DNA of 64,000 nt from Blastopirellula retiformator (GTDB lineage Bacteria > Planctomycetota > Planctomycetia > Pirellulales > Pirellulaceae): NCBI RefSeq assembly GCF_007859755.1, contig NZ_SJPF01000003.1, positions 1 through 64,000 on the forward strand, written 5' to 3'. Positions 1 through 8,989 of this stretch are shown here, piece by piece (position 1 is the first letter of the stretch; the number at the start of each line of letters is the position of its first letter). Made by a program: the position numbers and the translations under genes. The notes beneath the pieces are model-generated. The model saw only the letters and a list, made by a program, of their open reading frames with translations. It had not been told where the DNA came from and ran no database searches.

Positions 1-128
1 GGTTGATGCTGCGCGGATGGAAAATGGAACGGCAGCTTGCACGGTCCAGCAGCGGGGCGAAAATGCGTGAAGAGTTCGCGGCGGGATCAAATCTGTTTAT
101 GCCGACTGGGCGTGCCGAACAGTATTGG

Positions 129-141
129 GTCAGGACTCTTT
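129..141 (+). repeat. REP-like motif, distal flank of RAYT gene
   Basis: The 13-mer gtcaggactcttt lies just beyond the 3' end of the RAYT pseudogene. Its exact reverse complement occurs at 857-869, beyond the 5' end of the same gene. RAYT transposases are known to sit between inverted copies of their cognate REP sequences, so this pair probably marks the ends of the unit. Confidence 0.6.
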
Positions 142-144
142 GTG

Positions 145-824
145 TCAACCAGGCGCTACCTTCTTCGGCCTGCCGCGGGGGTGGAGGGTGGAATCTAGGT
201 TCAGGCGGCGGGCAATGGACTGGGTCCAATCGGGATCGCCGAAGGGGGAGCCTCGGCGGATCGCGTGGCGGACGGCGTCGACTTCTGTCTTGGACATCGC
301 CTGATTGACTCGGTCTTTCCAATGACTAGGTCGGGCGATCGGCCACGGCGTCAGGAGATCGGGCTTTCGCCGCGGCTTGGCCAACCAACGGGCGAGCGAT
401 CCCCATTTCCAGTCTTCGGCCAAAGTTACCAGGCCAGCCTGCCGGGCATTGCGTTCGACATAACGACATACGACCAGAAAATGCCCGTCGTCTTGCACCG
501 GAAAAATCTTGAACCGCCCTTGATAGATGTGCCCTTTGCCGGAAGTGTGGCGGTGCGCGTGTCGGCGCATCGTGTGCGTCAGGGTGACCCACCGCAGCAA
601 ATCGCTCATGCCACAGTCAGCGTGGGACGGACGACCAAATGCCAATGGTTGGGCATCAGTTGGTAGGCTAAAATTTGACACGGGTACCGCGACAGCCCCT
701 CGGCCAAAATACGCTCGAACGCATCGAAATCGTCCGGCGTATCGAAGATCGCCGCCCGAGAGTTGCCTCGATTCAAGGCATGATAAATGCCGCCCGCTTC
801 GTCGGCTCGCTTTGGTCTACCCAT
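145..824 (-). pseudogene. REP-associated tyrosine transposase (RAYT, Y1/IS200-like), frameshifted
   Basis: Two minus-strand frames together give one RAYT protein. The first (824 down to about 640) starts MGRPKRADEAGGIYHALNRG and includes the metal-binding HxH motif in MPNHWHLVVRP. The second (from about 650 down to 145) continues with MSDLLRWVTLTHTMRRHA, YQGRFKIFPVQDD and YVERNARQAGL, which contains the region of the Y1 nucleophile. The frames join by a -1 shift near 640-655, so a single base is probably missing just after the HxH motif. RAYTs cut REP single-strand DNA and are single-copy genes, not true IS elements. No slippery site is visible at the junction, so decay is more likely than programmed frameshifting. 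Inverted REP motifs lie on both sides. Confidence 0.8.
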
Positions 825-851
825 GACAGCAGGGTATCATGTGCTGGCGGA

Positions 852-880
852 GGAAAAAAGAGTCCTGACACCTTTTTTCC
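852..880. repeat. REP palindrome upstream of RAYT
   Basis: A 29-bp near-palindrome with ggaaaaaa and ttttttcc arms around agtcctgacacc. It lies 28 bp upstream of the RAYT start. It contains aaagagtcctgac (857-869), the exact reverse complement of the motif at 129-141. It is probably the cognate REP substrate of the adjacent RAYT. Confidence 0.6.
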
Positions 881-1202
881 ACGAGATTTTGAACCGCAGA
901 TGGGCGCAGATGACCGCAGATAAGAAAGTAACGTGAAGGGTTGAGGGAGTTTGGTTCGCGGCAGGGTGGGCCGGTTGGTGATTGCTGGCCGCATTCCCTC
1001 GGCTTGCGCACTCGCACTTAGTGTGGGTGGTTCCTTCCGCTTTCCGCTTTGGTTCGGGCTCGCTTTGCGAAGCTTTCTTCACGTTGGGGGCTCTTTTCTT
1101 GTGCCCTCGGTCTCGGGTGCTATAGTTCAGCCGAGCGGGTTCTGTTGCAGCGATTGAGCCTGATTTGCGGTGTGGGACTTGGGGCGGCGAGGGAACTGGG
1201 TG
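881..1202. other. Intergenic region with short repeats
   Basis: No gene is recognised here. Positions 893-922 hold three tandem 10-bp units of the form (a/g)(c/g)cgcagat(g/a). Positions 991-1014 carry a 24-bp sequence whose exact reverse complement occurs at 46097-46120. The rest is the presumed promoter and leader of the MFS gene. Confidence 0.5.
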
Positions 1203-2690
1203 ATGACGACTTCGGCGGAGGTTGCCGACAGCGGCAAGACGGTTCAGCAGTATATCGACGAGGCGCCGATCTGGTCGGACGGGACCGCGACGGCGACCAC
1301 GCCGCTGACGCCGATGCAGTGGCGGATCTGGTGGTTGGCGGCCGCCGGCAAGTTCTTTGAAGGGCTGGTCGTCTTTATGACCGGCGTCGCGCTGCCGCTG
1401 CTGGCGGCGCAGTTTGAATTGGGGCCGGCCGCGCATGGCGTGGTCGGCGCGGCGTCTCTATTGGGGATCTTGATCGGGGCGACCGCTTTGGGCGGGCTGG
1501 CCGATCGATTCGGCCGCAAGCCGATCTTCATTTTAGAGATGGCGATCTTCACCGCGTTTCTGGTGGGTGTGGCGCTGAGCCCGAACTTTTGGGTGCTGGT
1601 CGTTTGCCTGTTTGGGCTGGGCGTGGCGCTGGGGTGCGACTATCCGACGGCTCACCTGGTGATTTCGGAATGCATGCCGAGCAATAGCCGCGGCAAGTTT
1701 GTGCTGGGCGCCTTTGGCTTTCAAGCGATCGGGGCGCTGGCCGGCGCCGGCATCGGCTTTTTGATTTTGTATGAGAACCCGCACTTGGACGCGTGGCGAT
1801 GGATGTACGCGACGGCGATCGTGCCGGCGGTGATTGTGACCGTGGCTCGGCTGACGATCACCGAAAGCGCCCATTGGCTGTTTGCCCGGGGGAAGGTGGA
1901 AGCGGCCGAGCGGGAGACGCTGCGGCTATTGGCCCGGACGCCAGCGTATCCGAAAGAGGTGGCGCTCGACTTGGCGAAAGAACAGGCCGAGTTCGCCGAG
2001 TTGGAACAGGCGGAACGGGGCGGCGGCTACGCCGAGCTGTTTGCGGCGAAGAACCGCCGGGCAACGATTTTGACGTCGGTTCCTTGGTTCTTGCAGGACC
2101 TCAGCACCTACGGCATCGGGATCTTTACGCCGACGATTTTGGCGGCGGCGGTTGGCTCGCAGAAGGAACATGCGACCAAGGTGGCCGATATCGTGCTGAA
2201 CGACATGACGGCCGCCAAGGGGGCCGCGGTGATCGACTTGCTGTTGATCGTGGGAATTGTGGCGGCGGCGCTGTTGGCCGATCGGGTCGGGCGAATCAAG
2301 CTGCAGATCTTCGGCTTTGTCGGCTGTGCGGGCGGGCTGTTTCTGGCGTCGCTGTCGGTCGACATGGGTGATCCGACGCGGCTCTACCTGATCTTCGCAG
2401 GCTTCATGACGTTCAGCTTTATGACCAACCTGGGGCCGAACGCGCAGACTTACCTGATCGCCGGCGAAGTCTTTCCGACCCACATCCGCGGCAAAGGCGC
2501 TGGGCTGTCGGCGTCGTTCGCCAAGATCGGCGCGGTGCTGACGGCGTTTCTGTTTCCGATCCTATTGGCCGACATCGGCGTGCGATGGTTGCTGTATATC
2601 TTGATCGCGGCGTCGCTGCTGGGCGCGATCGTCACCTGGCTGACCCGCATCGAAACGGCCGGGGTGAATTTGGAAGAGATTGGGAAGTGA
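1203..2690 (+). CDS. Major facilitator superfamily transporter
   Basis: A 495-residue integral membrane protein of the major facilitator superfamily, probably a proton-coupled carrier of small organic solutes. The family signature GGLADRFGRK follows the second predicted helix (about residues 97-106), and a degenerate copy, LLADRVGRIK, occurs in the second half, as expected for a 6+6 helix duplication. A long soluble loop (about residues 230-285) separates the halves. The ATG at 1203 is preferred because the upstream in-frame residues look non-coding. The pattern recalls the sugar porter / aromatic acid:H+ symporter branch, but the substrate cannot be read from sequence. The gene stands alone and converges with a decayed gene and the M28 peptidase. 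Confidence 0.88.
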   Translation: MTTSAEVADSGKTVQQYIDEAPIWSDGTATATTPLTPMQWRIWWLAAAGKFFEGLVVFMTGVALPLLAAQFELGPAAHGVVGAASLLGILIGATALGGLADRFGRKPIFILEMAIFTAFLVGVALSPNFWVLVVCLFGLGVALGCDYPTAHLVISECMPSNSRGKFVLGAFGFQAIGALAGAGIGFLILYENPHLDAWRWMYATAIVPAVIVTVARLTITESAHWLFARGKVEAAERETLRLLARTPAYPKEVALDLAKEQAEFAELEQAERGGGYAELFAAKNRRATILTSVPWFLQDLSTYGIGIFTPTILAAAVGSQKEHATKVADIVLNDMTAAKGAAVIDLLLIVGIVAAALLADRVGRIKLQIFGFVGCAGGLFLASLSVDMGDPTRLYLIFAGFMTFSFMTNLGPNAQTYLIAGEVFPTHIRGKGAGLSASFAKIGAVLTAFLFPILLADIGVRWLLYILIAASLLGAIVTWLTRIETAGVNLEEIGK

Positions 2691-2783
2691 GCGAGCGCCA
2701 CGCTTGAATGTAGGGTGGTGATCGGCAACGAGAACGAGAGAGGCTTACTTGCCGACAGTGCGGGCGACTTTGAAGCGAAAGCG

Positions 2784-3340
2784 TTAGTCGTCGCCCGTGC
2801 CGAGCTTTTCGTCGGGGCCGAGCAGTCCCATCACGACGATCAGTACCGGGCCGAACGGGCTAGCTGCCTGTTGAAAAATGCCATCGTGGCATTTTCCAAC
2901 CTCGCCAGGCTCAGAGCGTAGCTCTTCGCGGCTCGCAAAATAACGACTTACGTCGCTATTTTGGGATCGCATCCCTGCGATCCAGCAGCCCGTTGAGAAA
3001 ATCAACGGACTGCTAGAGCTAGTTTGCCGCCGGGGCGGCAGGTCGGCCGGTGGGCGGCGCCGGAGCCGCGGCATCCGGGCGGGCGAGAGTGGCTGTGCCG
3101 CCGTGTCGGAGGTGGCCTGGGTCGAGGTATCGCGATTGCTCAGCGGGGGAGAAGCGGCGGTTTGACTGGCGTCAACCGTCTCCATCTGCCATCGGCCGAG
3201 ACCTTGGTCTCCGGCGGCACTTCCTGGTCGGGTCCCAGCGACATGGTCGCTCGCATTTTGGACATGAAAAATAGTTCTTTGTGGTCGAGGTCGAATACCC
3301 CGAGAGAACCGCATGAATGTAGGTACTGTTCAGGGGTCAT
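2784..3340 (-). pseudogene. Possible decayed secreted-protein gene split by a 149-bp repeat
   Basis: On the minus strand a frame from 3340 reads MTPEQYLHSCGSLGVFDLDH and on to KVSADGRW. Coding character then seems to shift to a second frame (METVDASQTAASPP). The family-1 repeat at 2864-3012 follows; beyond it the same second frame continues as PFGPVLIVVMGLLGPDEK and stops at 2784. A third frame ends in an Ala/Pro-rich tail with a stop three bases from the repeat duplication. This suggests a small gene with frameshifts and an element insertion. No family is recognised and the region could also be non-coding. Confidence 0.3.
2864..3012 (-). mobile_element. Family-1 149-bp palindromic element, copy A
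   Basis: A full-length copy in reverse orientation (starts ctgcctgttga, ends tcaacggactg). It is exactly 149 bp and flanked by the direct repeat CTAG (2860-2863 and 3013-3016). It lies between the convergent MFS gene and M28 peptidase, possibly inside a decayed gene. Near-identical copies occur at 8210, 10086, 11316, 28193 and 34634. In forward orientation it forms serial hairpins: element positions 1-27, 31-48 and 51-76, and a last one near 120-140. It encodes no transposase, so it must be moved in trans. Confidence 0.9.
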
Positions 3341-3479
3341 TCAACGTGAAATCGGAGATTCATTACTTGGCGCAATTCGCTCCGTCAGCCGGCCGCCAAG
3401 TTGGTGGATGTCGCCGTAATCCGGGCTAGCAAGTGGTCATGCCAAGTCGGCTGGGCGCGACACTTCGTCTTATCGCCGC

Positions 3480-4385
3480 CTATCCGCCCAGTCTGCGGAC
3501 CGCGGCGGCGACGCCGAGGGCGACCTCGGTCATCCGCTCGTAGTCGAGCGTGTCGGGCGTGTCGGTCATTTGGTGATAGTTGGGATTGCGCAAAAAGCTG
3601 GTGTCGGTCAGCATCAGCGCCGGGTAGCCTTGGTCCCAGAACGAACTGTTATCGCTGCGGCGGATCTCGTGGATCTTCTCCGGCAGATTGAGCGACCAGA
3701 GTGGCAGCTGGGAGCCTTGTTTGAAGCCGCGGCGGAACTGCCAGTTCAGCTTCCAACTGCTCAGATTGCCGACCGCCGCCAGGAAGTTTCCGACTGTCGG
3801 AAAGAGCGGGTGAAAGATCTTGGGCATCGTGTCGGGGATTTTTTGCGAGTTGGGATCGTCCCGAAAGTAACCGACCATCTCTAGGCAAAGCATGCCGAGG
3901 ATCTGCTCGTTGGCCGCGCGGGCCGTTCGCGCATGGTGCTGACTGCCCATCGCGCCCAGGTTGAAATAGGGCGCCTCTTCGCAGGCGAACGCCACATACC
4001 GCAGCGTCCGCCGCGGCGCGTGAGCTTTCAACAGTCGCGCCACTTCCAGCATCACCGCCACCGCCGAGGCGTTGTCGTCCGCGCCTGGCGTATAGGGCGT
4101 TGAGTCATAGTGGGCGCCAAGCAGGATGATCTGCTCCGGACGCTGGCTGCCGCTGGTTTCGACGATCAAGTTGGTCGCTTCCCCCTCGCCGGCGTCGTAG
4201 GTCTGCTGCCGCACCTGATAGCCCATCTCGATCCATTGCTGCGTGATGTAACCAATCGTCGACGTCAGGGCCGCCGGATGACGCAGGGTGCGAATGCCGA
4301 TCAGATTGGCCAGGCAATCGACATGCTTGGTCAGACGCGCGGCGATAGCGGCATTGTCGATTGTCGATTCGTTGGCTTGTCGCAT
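3480..4385 (-). CDS. M28-family zinc aminopeptidase
   Basis: A 301-residue metallopeptidase of clan MH, family M28, which removes amino acids from peptide N-termini using two zinc ions. The ligand pattern is clear: H92 in GAHYDS, bridging D103 in GADDNAS, the catalytic/ligand Glu pair E136-E137 in CEEAPY, a further acidic residue in LCLEMVGY (about 169), and H271 in NPNYHQMTDTPDT. No signal peptide or membrane segment is visible, so a cytoplasmic location is inferred, although many relatives are exported. It is divergent from the secreted protein at 4561; the roughly 175 bp between them presumably hold both promoters. Peptide specificity cannot be told. Confidence 0.88.
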   Translation of the reverse strand: MRQANESTIDNAAIAARLTKHVDCLANLIGIRTLRHPAALTSTIGYITQQWIEMGYQVRQQTYDAGEGEATNLIVETSGSQRPEQIILLGAHYDSTPYTPGADDNASAVAVMLEVARLLKAHAPRRTLRYVAFACEEAPYFNLGAMGSQHHARTARAANEQILGMLCLEMVGYFRDDPNSQKIPDTMPKIFHPLFPTVGNFLAAVGNLSSWKLNWQFRRGFKQGSQLPLWSLNLPEKIHEIRRSDNSSFWDQGYPALMLTDTSFLRNPNYHQMTDTPDTLDYERMTEVALGVAAAVRRLGG

Positions 4386-4560
4386 TGCGCATGAACCAGT
4401 TGATGGCGAATTGTCGATTTCTTGCCCGCATAAATCGGCTACGGCAGGCGAGTTGATTTCTTTTTACCCGTTATCGCGTTCGTTTTCGCGTAGTAGAAAC
4501 AAGAACGTCCCTTCGCGGGTAAGCTTTTCGCCCCCCTGCTCTTCAATTTGGGAGACTCTC

Positions 4561-5805
4561 ATGCCCCGTTTGCAAACTGCGCTTTGGATTGGCGCTTGTT
4601 TTTCCGTTCTGTTTTTCACGCGATCGAGCGTCGCTGAGCCGCCGACGGCTGAAGAGTCGCTGGTCAGCTATGACCTGGCGAGCGGCAAAGCGGCGCTGGA
4701 AGATTACCTGGCCGAAAACGAAGGGGACGCTTCGCAGCGGTTCGGCCTGGGGGTGGTGCAGTTCGCCAGCGCCGTCGAGACGATGTCGCAGTCGTTCTAC
4801 GAATGCGGCGTGCGCGACCATCGCCAGCAGATTCCCTTTCTGCGGATCGTCGCTGCAGAAAATCCAAATCCCAAAGCGACTAGCTATCAGGACGTCCGCA
4901 ACATCTTGCAGCGTTTTGTCGACGACCTGGCGGTGGCGGAACAAACGCTGGCCAAAGTCGATGACAAAGAGGTGAAGCTGCCGCTGCCGCTGTTTCAGAT
5001 TCGCTTGGATCTCAACGGCGATGGAACGACCACCGAAGCCGAGACGCTCGCGGGCGTCGCGATGCACTTGCGGATGATCGAAAATGTGCCTGGCAACGCC
5101 GGCGTCGATCGCCCCTACGAAACGGTCGTTGCGTTCGACTACGCCGATTGTCTCTGGCTGCGGGGCTACTGTCATCTATTGAGCGGCTTGGCCGAAACGT
5201 GGCTGGCCTATGACATGCAACAACTGCATGATCGGGCTGGCTACGTCCTATTCGAGAAGATCGATTCGCCGCACGCGTATCTGGGAGAGGCGAAGAAAAC
5301 GTTTCCGATCAGCGGTGTCGACATTATCGATGTGGTGGCGTTGATTCATTTGATCAACTTTCCGGTGAAAGAGCCGGCCAAGCTGAAAGACGCCCACGCT
5401 CACTTCCTGCAGGTGATTTCGCTCAGCCGACGCACCTGGGATACGATCGAAGCGGAGACCGATGACGATCGGGAGTGGATCCCGAGCCCTAAGCAATCGT
5501 CTCCAGTTTCTCGGGTACGGACGACGCCAGAGATGGTGACCACTTGGCGCGAGTTTTTAGACGAACTGGAAGCGATCTTGCAGGGAGAAAAACTGGCGCC
5601 CCATCCGCGGATTGTCGACGGCCGCGGCATCAATGTGAAGAAGGTTTTCTTCGAACCGCAACCGTTTGACTTGGTGATGTGGGTGCAAGGGAGCGGCGCG
5701 ACGCCGTTTCTGGAAAAAGGGCCGATCACCGATCAGGCGTTCTGGAGTCGCATCAACCGCGCCTTCAACGGGCAGTTCATGAGCTTCGCCGTCTGGTACA
5801 ACTAG
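4561..5805 (+). CDS. Secreted protein of unknown function with EF-hand-like loop
   Basis: A 414-residue protein starting MPRLQTALWIGACFSVLFF, a good Sec signal peptide with likely cleavage near SSVAEPP. The ATG at 4561 places the signal at the N-terminus and has a gggaga stretch just upstream. The mature part is mostly alpha-helical in appearance. DLNGDGTTTEAE (about residues 155-166) resembles a calcium-binding EF-hand loop. I do not recognise the family; similar large secreted proteins of unknown function are common in planctomycetes. It converges with the sulfatase, their stops being only a few bases apart. Confidence 0.75.
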   Translation: MPRLQTALWIGACFSVLFFTRSSVAEPPTAEESLVSYDLASGKAALEDYLAENEGDASQRFGLGVVQFASAVETMSQSFYECGVRDHRQQIPFLRIVAAENPNPKATSYQDVRNILQRFVDDLAVAEQTLAKVDDKEVKLPLPLFQIRLDLNGDGTTTEAETLAGVAMHLRMIENVPGNAGVDRPYETVVAFDYADCLWLRGYCHLLSGLAETWLAYDMQQLHDRAGYVLFEKIDSPHAYLGEAKKTFPISGVDIIDVVALIHLINFPVKEPAKLKDAHAHFLQVISLSRRTWDTIEAETDDDREWIPSPKQSSPVSRVRTTPEMVTTWREFLDELEAILQGEKLAPHPRIVDGRGINVKKVFFEPQPFDLVMWVQGSGATPFLEKGPITDQAFWSRINRAFNGQFMSFAVWYN

Positions 5806-5809
5806 TCGG

Positions 5810-7435
5810 CTACTTCGCCGGCGGCTCGGCCAGCTTAGGATAGACCGCCACCCGCTTCGCCCAGGCGTTCCACTGCTGCGCCAGCTCCTTCACCTTATCG
5901 GGGTTGTCGGCGGCCAGGTTGTTGGTTTCGGTCCGATCGGCGGCGATGTTGTACAGTTCCCAGTTTTCGGGACGCACGCCGCGCGGCCGGGCGACGTTCC
6001 GACCAACCAGCTTCCAGTCGCCGGAGCGAATCGATGCATTGTTCTCATGCTCGATGCAGAGTGGTTGCTGGCGGTAGAGCGACTTGCCGGTCATCGCCGA
6101 TCGCAGCGACACGCCATCGAGCGGATGAATCTTCCGCCCGTCGTATTCGGCTGGATAGGTGGCGCCGGCGACATCCAGGATCGTCGGCATTACGTCGATC
6201 AGATGGGCCGGTTCGGCGTACCAATCTTGTTGCGCCGCGATCTTGGCAGGCCACCGCATGAAGAACGGCGTGGCGGTTCCTCCTTCATGATTGAAGTGCT
6301 TGTAGAGTCGGAACGGCGTATTGCTGGCGTTGGCCCACGCTTCGCCATAGCCATGGAAGTATTGGCGGTTGCGTTGTTCGATATTGCGGAACTGACCGCC
6401 GCCGAGGACGCCCCCTTCCTGGCAGCCGCCGTTGTCCGACAGGAACAGGATCAGCGTGTCATCTTCGATCCCAGATTCCTTCAGGTAGCTCATTAGCTTG
6501 CCGACGTTTTGATCGACGCGATCAATCATCGCCGCGTAGACCGCCATCTTTAGATCCATCTCGTCTTGCTTGTCGGCGTCCAGTTCGTCCCAGGCCGGGA
6601 TCTTCGGCGTGCGGGGCGAAAGCTCAAGATTGGCCGAGATTAGTCCCAGTTCCTTTTGCTTGGCGAGCCGTTGCTCGCGCAGTTTGTCCCAGCCGATCTT
6701 GTACTTGCCGCGGTACTTGGCGATATCTTCCTCAAACGCTTGGATCGGCCAGTGGGGCGCGGTGTAGGCGAGGTAGAGGAACATCGGCCGCTTGGCGCCC
6801 GCTTGCTCTTCTTTGAGGAATTGAATCGCATAGTCGGTGAACGCGTCGGTGGTGTAGAACTGCTGATCGGTCGTGCTTTCCAGTTTTTCGATCGGCTCGT
6901 TCCCCAGCGACATGCCGCGATCACCGCCGGGATAGAAGTGGAGCGTCGCGCCAGAGACGCAGCCGAAGTATTTCTCAAACCCGCGCTGCAGCGGCCAACG
7001 GCTCTCGTCGTTTTCGCCCAGGTGCCACTTGCCCGACATCAGCGTGGCGTACCCCTGGTCTTTCAGCGCTTCGGCGATCGTGACGCAGTTGTCGTTCAAG
7101 AAGCCTTGATAGGCGGGCGACTTGCCGGCGCCATAATTCATTTCGCCGGGCGACTCGGTCATGTGACCGACGCCGGTTTGATGCGGCTGCAGCCCGGTCA
7201 TCAAGGTCGCACGAGTCGGGCAGCAGCGACCATTGTTATAGAACTGCGAAAAGCGAACGCCGCTGCGGGCGAGCGCGTCAATGTTCGGCGTCGCGATCTC
7301 GCCGCCGTGATAGCCAAGATCAGAGAAGCCCATATCATCGACCATGATCAGGATGATATTGGGGCGCTCGGCGGCGGCGGTTGTCGATGCGCAGGAAGCG
7401 AGCAGCAGCAGAGTCAGGGTGGCGGCGTATTTCAT
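5810..7435 (-). CDS. Arylsulfatase, exported
   Basis: A 541-residue sulfatase that hydrolyses sulfate esters, in planctomycetes usually on algal polysaccharides. Visible signatures: the metal-binding start RPNIILIMVDDMG (D33-D34); the formylglycine motif C-C-P-T-R with C71 as the residue converted by the sulfatase-modifying enzyme; GKWHLG; and the DNGG metal site. The ATG at 7435 gives the signal MKYAATLTLLLLASCA; the Cys at 15 could make it a lipoprotein, or cleavage may follow AAA at 20-22. Length is normal. A decayed relative lies immediately upstream on the same strand, suggesting an old tandem duplication. The natural substrate is unknown. Confidence 0.93.
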   Translation of the reverse strand: MKYAATLTLLLLASCASTTAAAERPNIILIMVDDMGFSDLGYHGGEIATPNIDALARSGVRFSQFYNNGRCCPTRATLMTGLQPHQTGVGHMTESPGEMNYGAGKSPAYQGFLNDNCVTIAEALKDQGYATLMSGKWHLGENDESRWPLQRGFEKYFGCVSGATLHFYPGGDRGMSLGNEPIEKLESTTDQQFYTTDAFTDYAIQFLKEEQAGAKRPMFLYLAYTAPHWPIQAFEEDIAKYRGKYKIGWDKLREQRLAKQKELGLISANLELSPRTPKIPAWDELDADKQDEMDLKMAVYAAMIDRVDQNVGKLMSYLKESGIEDDTLILFLSDNGGCQEGGVLGGGQFRNIEQRNRQYFHGYGEAWANASNTPFRLYKHFNHEGGTATPFFMRWPAKIAAQQDWYAEPAHLIDVMPTILDVAGATYPAEYDGRKIHPLDGVSLRSAMTGKSLYRQQPLCIEHENNASIRSGDWKLVGRNVARPRGVRPENWELYNIAADRTETNNLAADNPDKVKELAQQWNAWAKRVAVYPKLAEPPAK

Positions 7436-7636
7436 GTGTCGCTGGCAGGTGTGCTGGAGAGAGGGGGCGGCGCAACCGCCGCGGAGGAGGAACTCTCTCA
7501 CGATACACGAATGGAGCGCGAAAACGAACCGGTTTTCGCCCATTGGCAATATCTCTCAGCCGAGTTGAGCTTGGGAGTCGCAGTGCAGCTCGATTTTGTG
7601 GTTGGTGAACTGTGATTTCCGATTCGGACGAGCCAA

Positions 7637-8700
7637 CTAGCGAATCGAGAACTGGCGGATGACTCCCTGGAACGTATTCGGGGCGTCGTAGTCGCCGGCG
7701 GCCGATTTTGCATCGTGCCCCAGCGACAACTGGTCAAGCGGCTGAGCGGGAATGAGACCGGGCGAATCGATCGTCAACGGCGCGTCGTCATTGATCTGCA
7801 GCGTCATCGTCTTTTCGTCCAGCGTGGCCCGCAGGTGGAGTTTGCCGGCCTGTTTTCGTTGGGCGATCAGCCGCGTCACTTTGCCGTGGATGCGAACATC
7901 AAATGCGGCTCGGCCATCGCCGCAAAGACCGCCATCCGCCGCGCGAGATCGTCGCGGCGATCTTGCGGCAGATCATCCCAGGCCGGGTTTTGTTTGCCCG
8001 AGTAGCCGTTGAAAACGTCGGTCGCGTAAAAATCGTCTTGCGGCGGATCGATTTCTTTGTTGTGACCGGCCGGGAGACGCTCATAATAGTTGGCGTCGTA
8101 CTGATCGTGCGAGTGATCAAAGGTGTAGCCGTAGAACTCGTCAAAGCCGCGGAGGATCGGACCGGTTTCGTTGTGCAGGCGCCACTTGCCGACGTAGTAG
8201 CAACCATAGCAGTCCGTTGATTTTCTCGACGGACTGCGTGATCGCATGGATGCGATCCCAAAATAGCGACGTAAGTCGATATTTTGCGAGCCGCGAAGAG
8301 CTACGCTCTGAGCCTGGCGAGGTTGGAAAATGCCACGATGGCATTTTTCAACAGGCAGATAGCCGGCCGGCTTTAAGACTTCGGCCATCGTGACGCAGTT
8401 TTCGCGCAGTCGGCCGAGATAGCCGGGACCGCGGGTGGGGTTCGGCTGGGCGGTGGTGAAGTCGCCAATGCCGGCTTGGGTGGGGTAGAGCCCCGTCATC
8501 AGCGCCGCCCGGCTGGGGCAGCAGCGGGCCGAGTTGTAGACTTGCGTAAAGCGAACGCCCCGCTTGGCGAGAGCGTCGATGTTGGGGGTGGGGATCTCGC
8601 CGCCGTAACAGCCCAGGTCGGAATAGCCGAGATCATCGGCCAGGATCACCAGGATGTTCGGCTTTTGCGCTTCGGCGGCAGGATCAGGCGGGACACGGCG
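7637..8700 (-). pseudogene. Sulfatase pseudogene with internal deletions and an in-frame repeat
   Basis: The minus strand reads KPNILVILADDLGYSDLG, the formylglycine motif C-C-P-S-R and CVTMAEVLKPAGY. The 149-bp element follows in frame, and the sulfatase resumes at GCYYVGKWRLHNETG. After YATDVFN the text jumps to GYSGKQNPAWDDLP, so about 70 residues normally between these motifs are missing. After MAVFAAM it jumps, with a frame change, to a C-terminal jelly-roll-like tail (7879-7637) containing LIPAQPLDQLSLG. No convincing start codon or signal peptide precedes KPNIL. The catalytic core is therefore broken by deletion as well as by the element. It is in tandem with the intact sulfatase. Confidence 0.85.
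8210..8358 (+). mobile_element. Family-1 149-bp palindromic element, copy B (inside sulfatase pseudogene)
   Basis: A 149-bp copy in forward orientation (cagtccgttga to tcaacaggcag), flanked by ATAG at 8206-8209 and 8359-8362. It interrupts the sulfatase between PAGY and GCYYVGKW. Element plus duplication adds 153 bp, exactly 51 codons. The minus-strand frame through it (LPVEKCHRGIF and so on) has no stop, so the host reading frame is preserved. Confidence 0.93.
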
Positions 8701-8989
8701 ATTCCTGGGGTTGGACGAGGTTTTTCTCTATCGTAACCCGTGGTATGCCGCGGTTCGACTTTGGGGCTCGATCTTTGGCACAGGAAAACGACTTCGCCGC
8801 GCAAAGAATCACAGGCAAATTGCCCGTCTGCGGCGACCGCGAAGATAGCCCCTTCGTACTAGTTTTCGCGGCAACTGATTCAGGAAGTTTCGCAAAGAGT
8901 CATTGTGCACTCCCCTGCTTCAGCCAAAATAGAGAGATTCGCTCTCGGCGAAGACCAAAATCAGGGCGAAGTTGGGAGCTGATTCTGTG

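Noticed and set aside
1-128. Start of a partial gene at the left edge
   Set aside because: Short open stretches exist on both strands but none shows recognisable protein text; too short to judge.
606-681. Programmed -1 frameshift in the RAYT gene
   Set aside because: RAYTs are not known to use frameshifting and no slippery heptamer is seen at the junction; a simple mutation is more likely.
893-922. CRISPR-like array
   Set aside because: The three 10-bp units are directly adjacent without spacers, and no cas genes are in the window.
2864-3012. The 149-bp repeat as a small protein gene
   Set aside because: Its open frames lack start codons and ribosome sites of their own, and occur only because the element is stop-free in one frame per strand.
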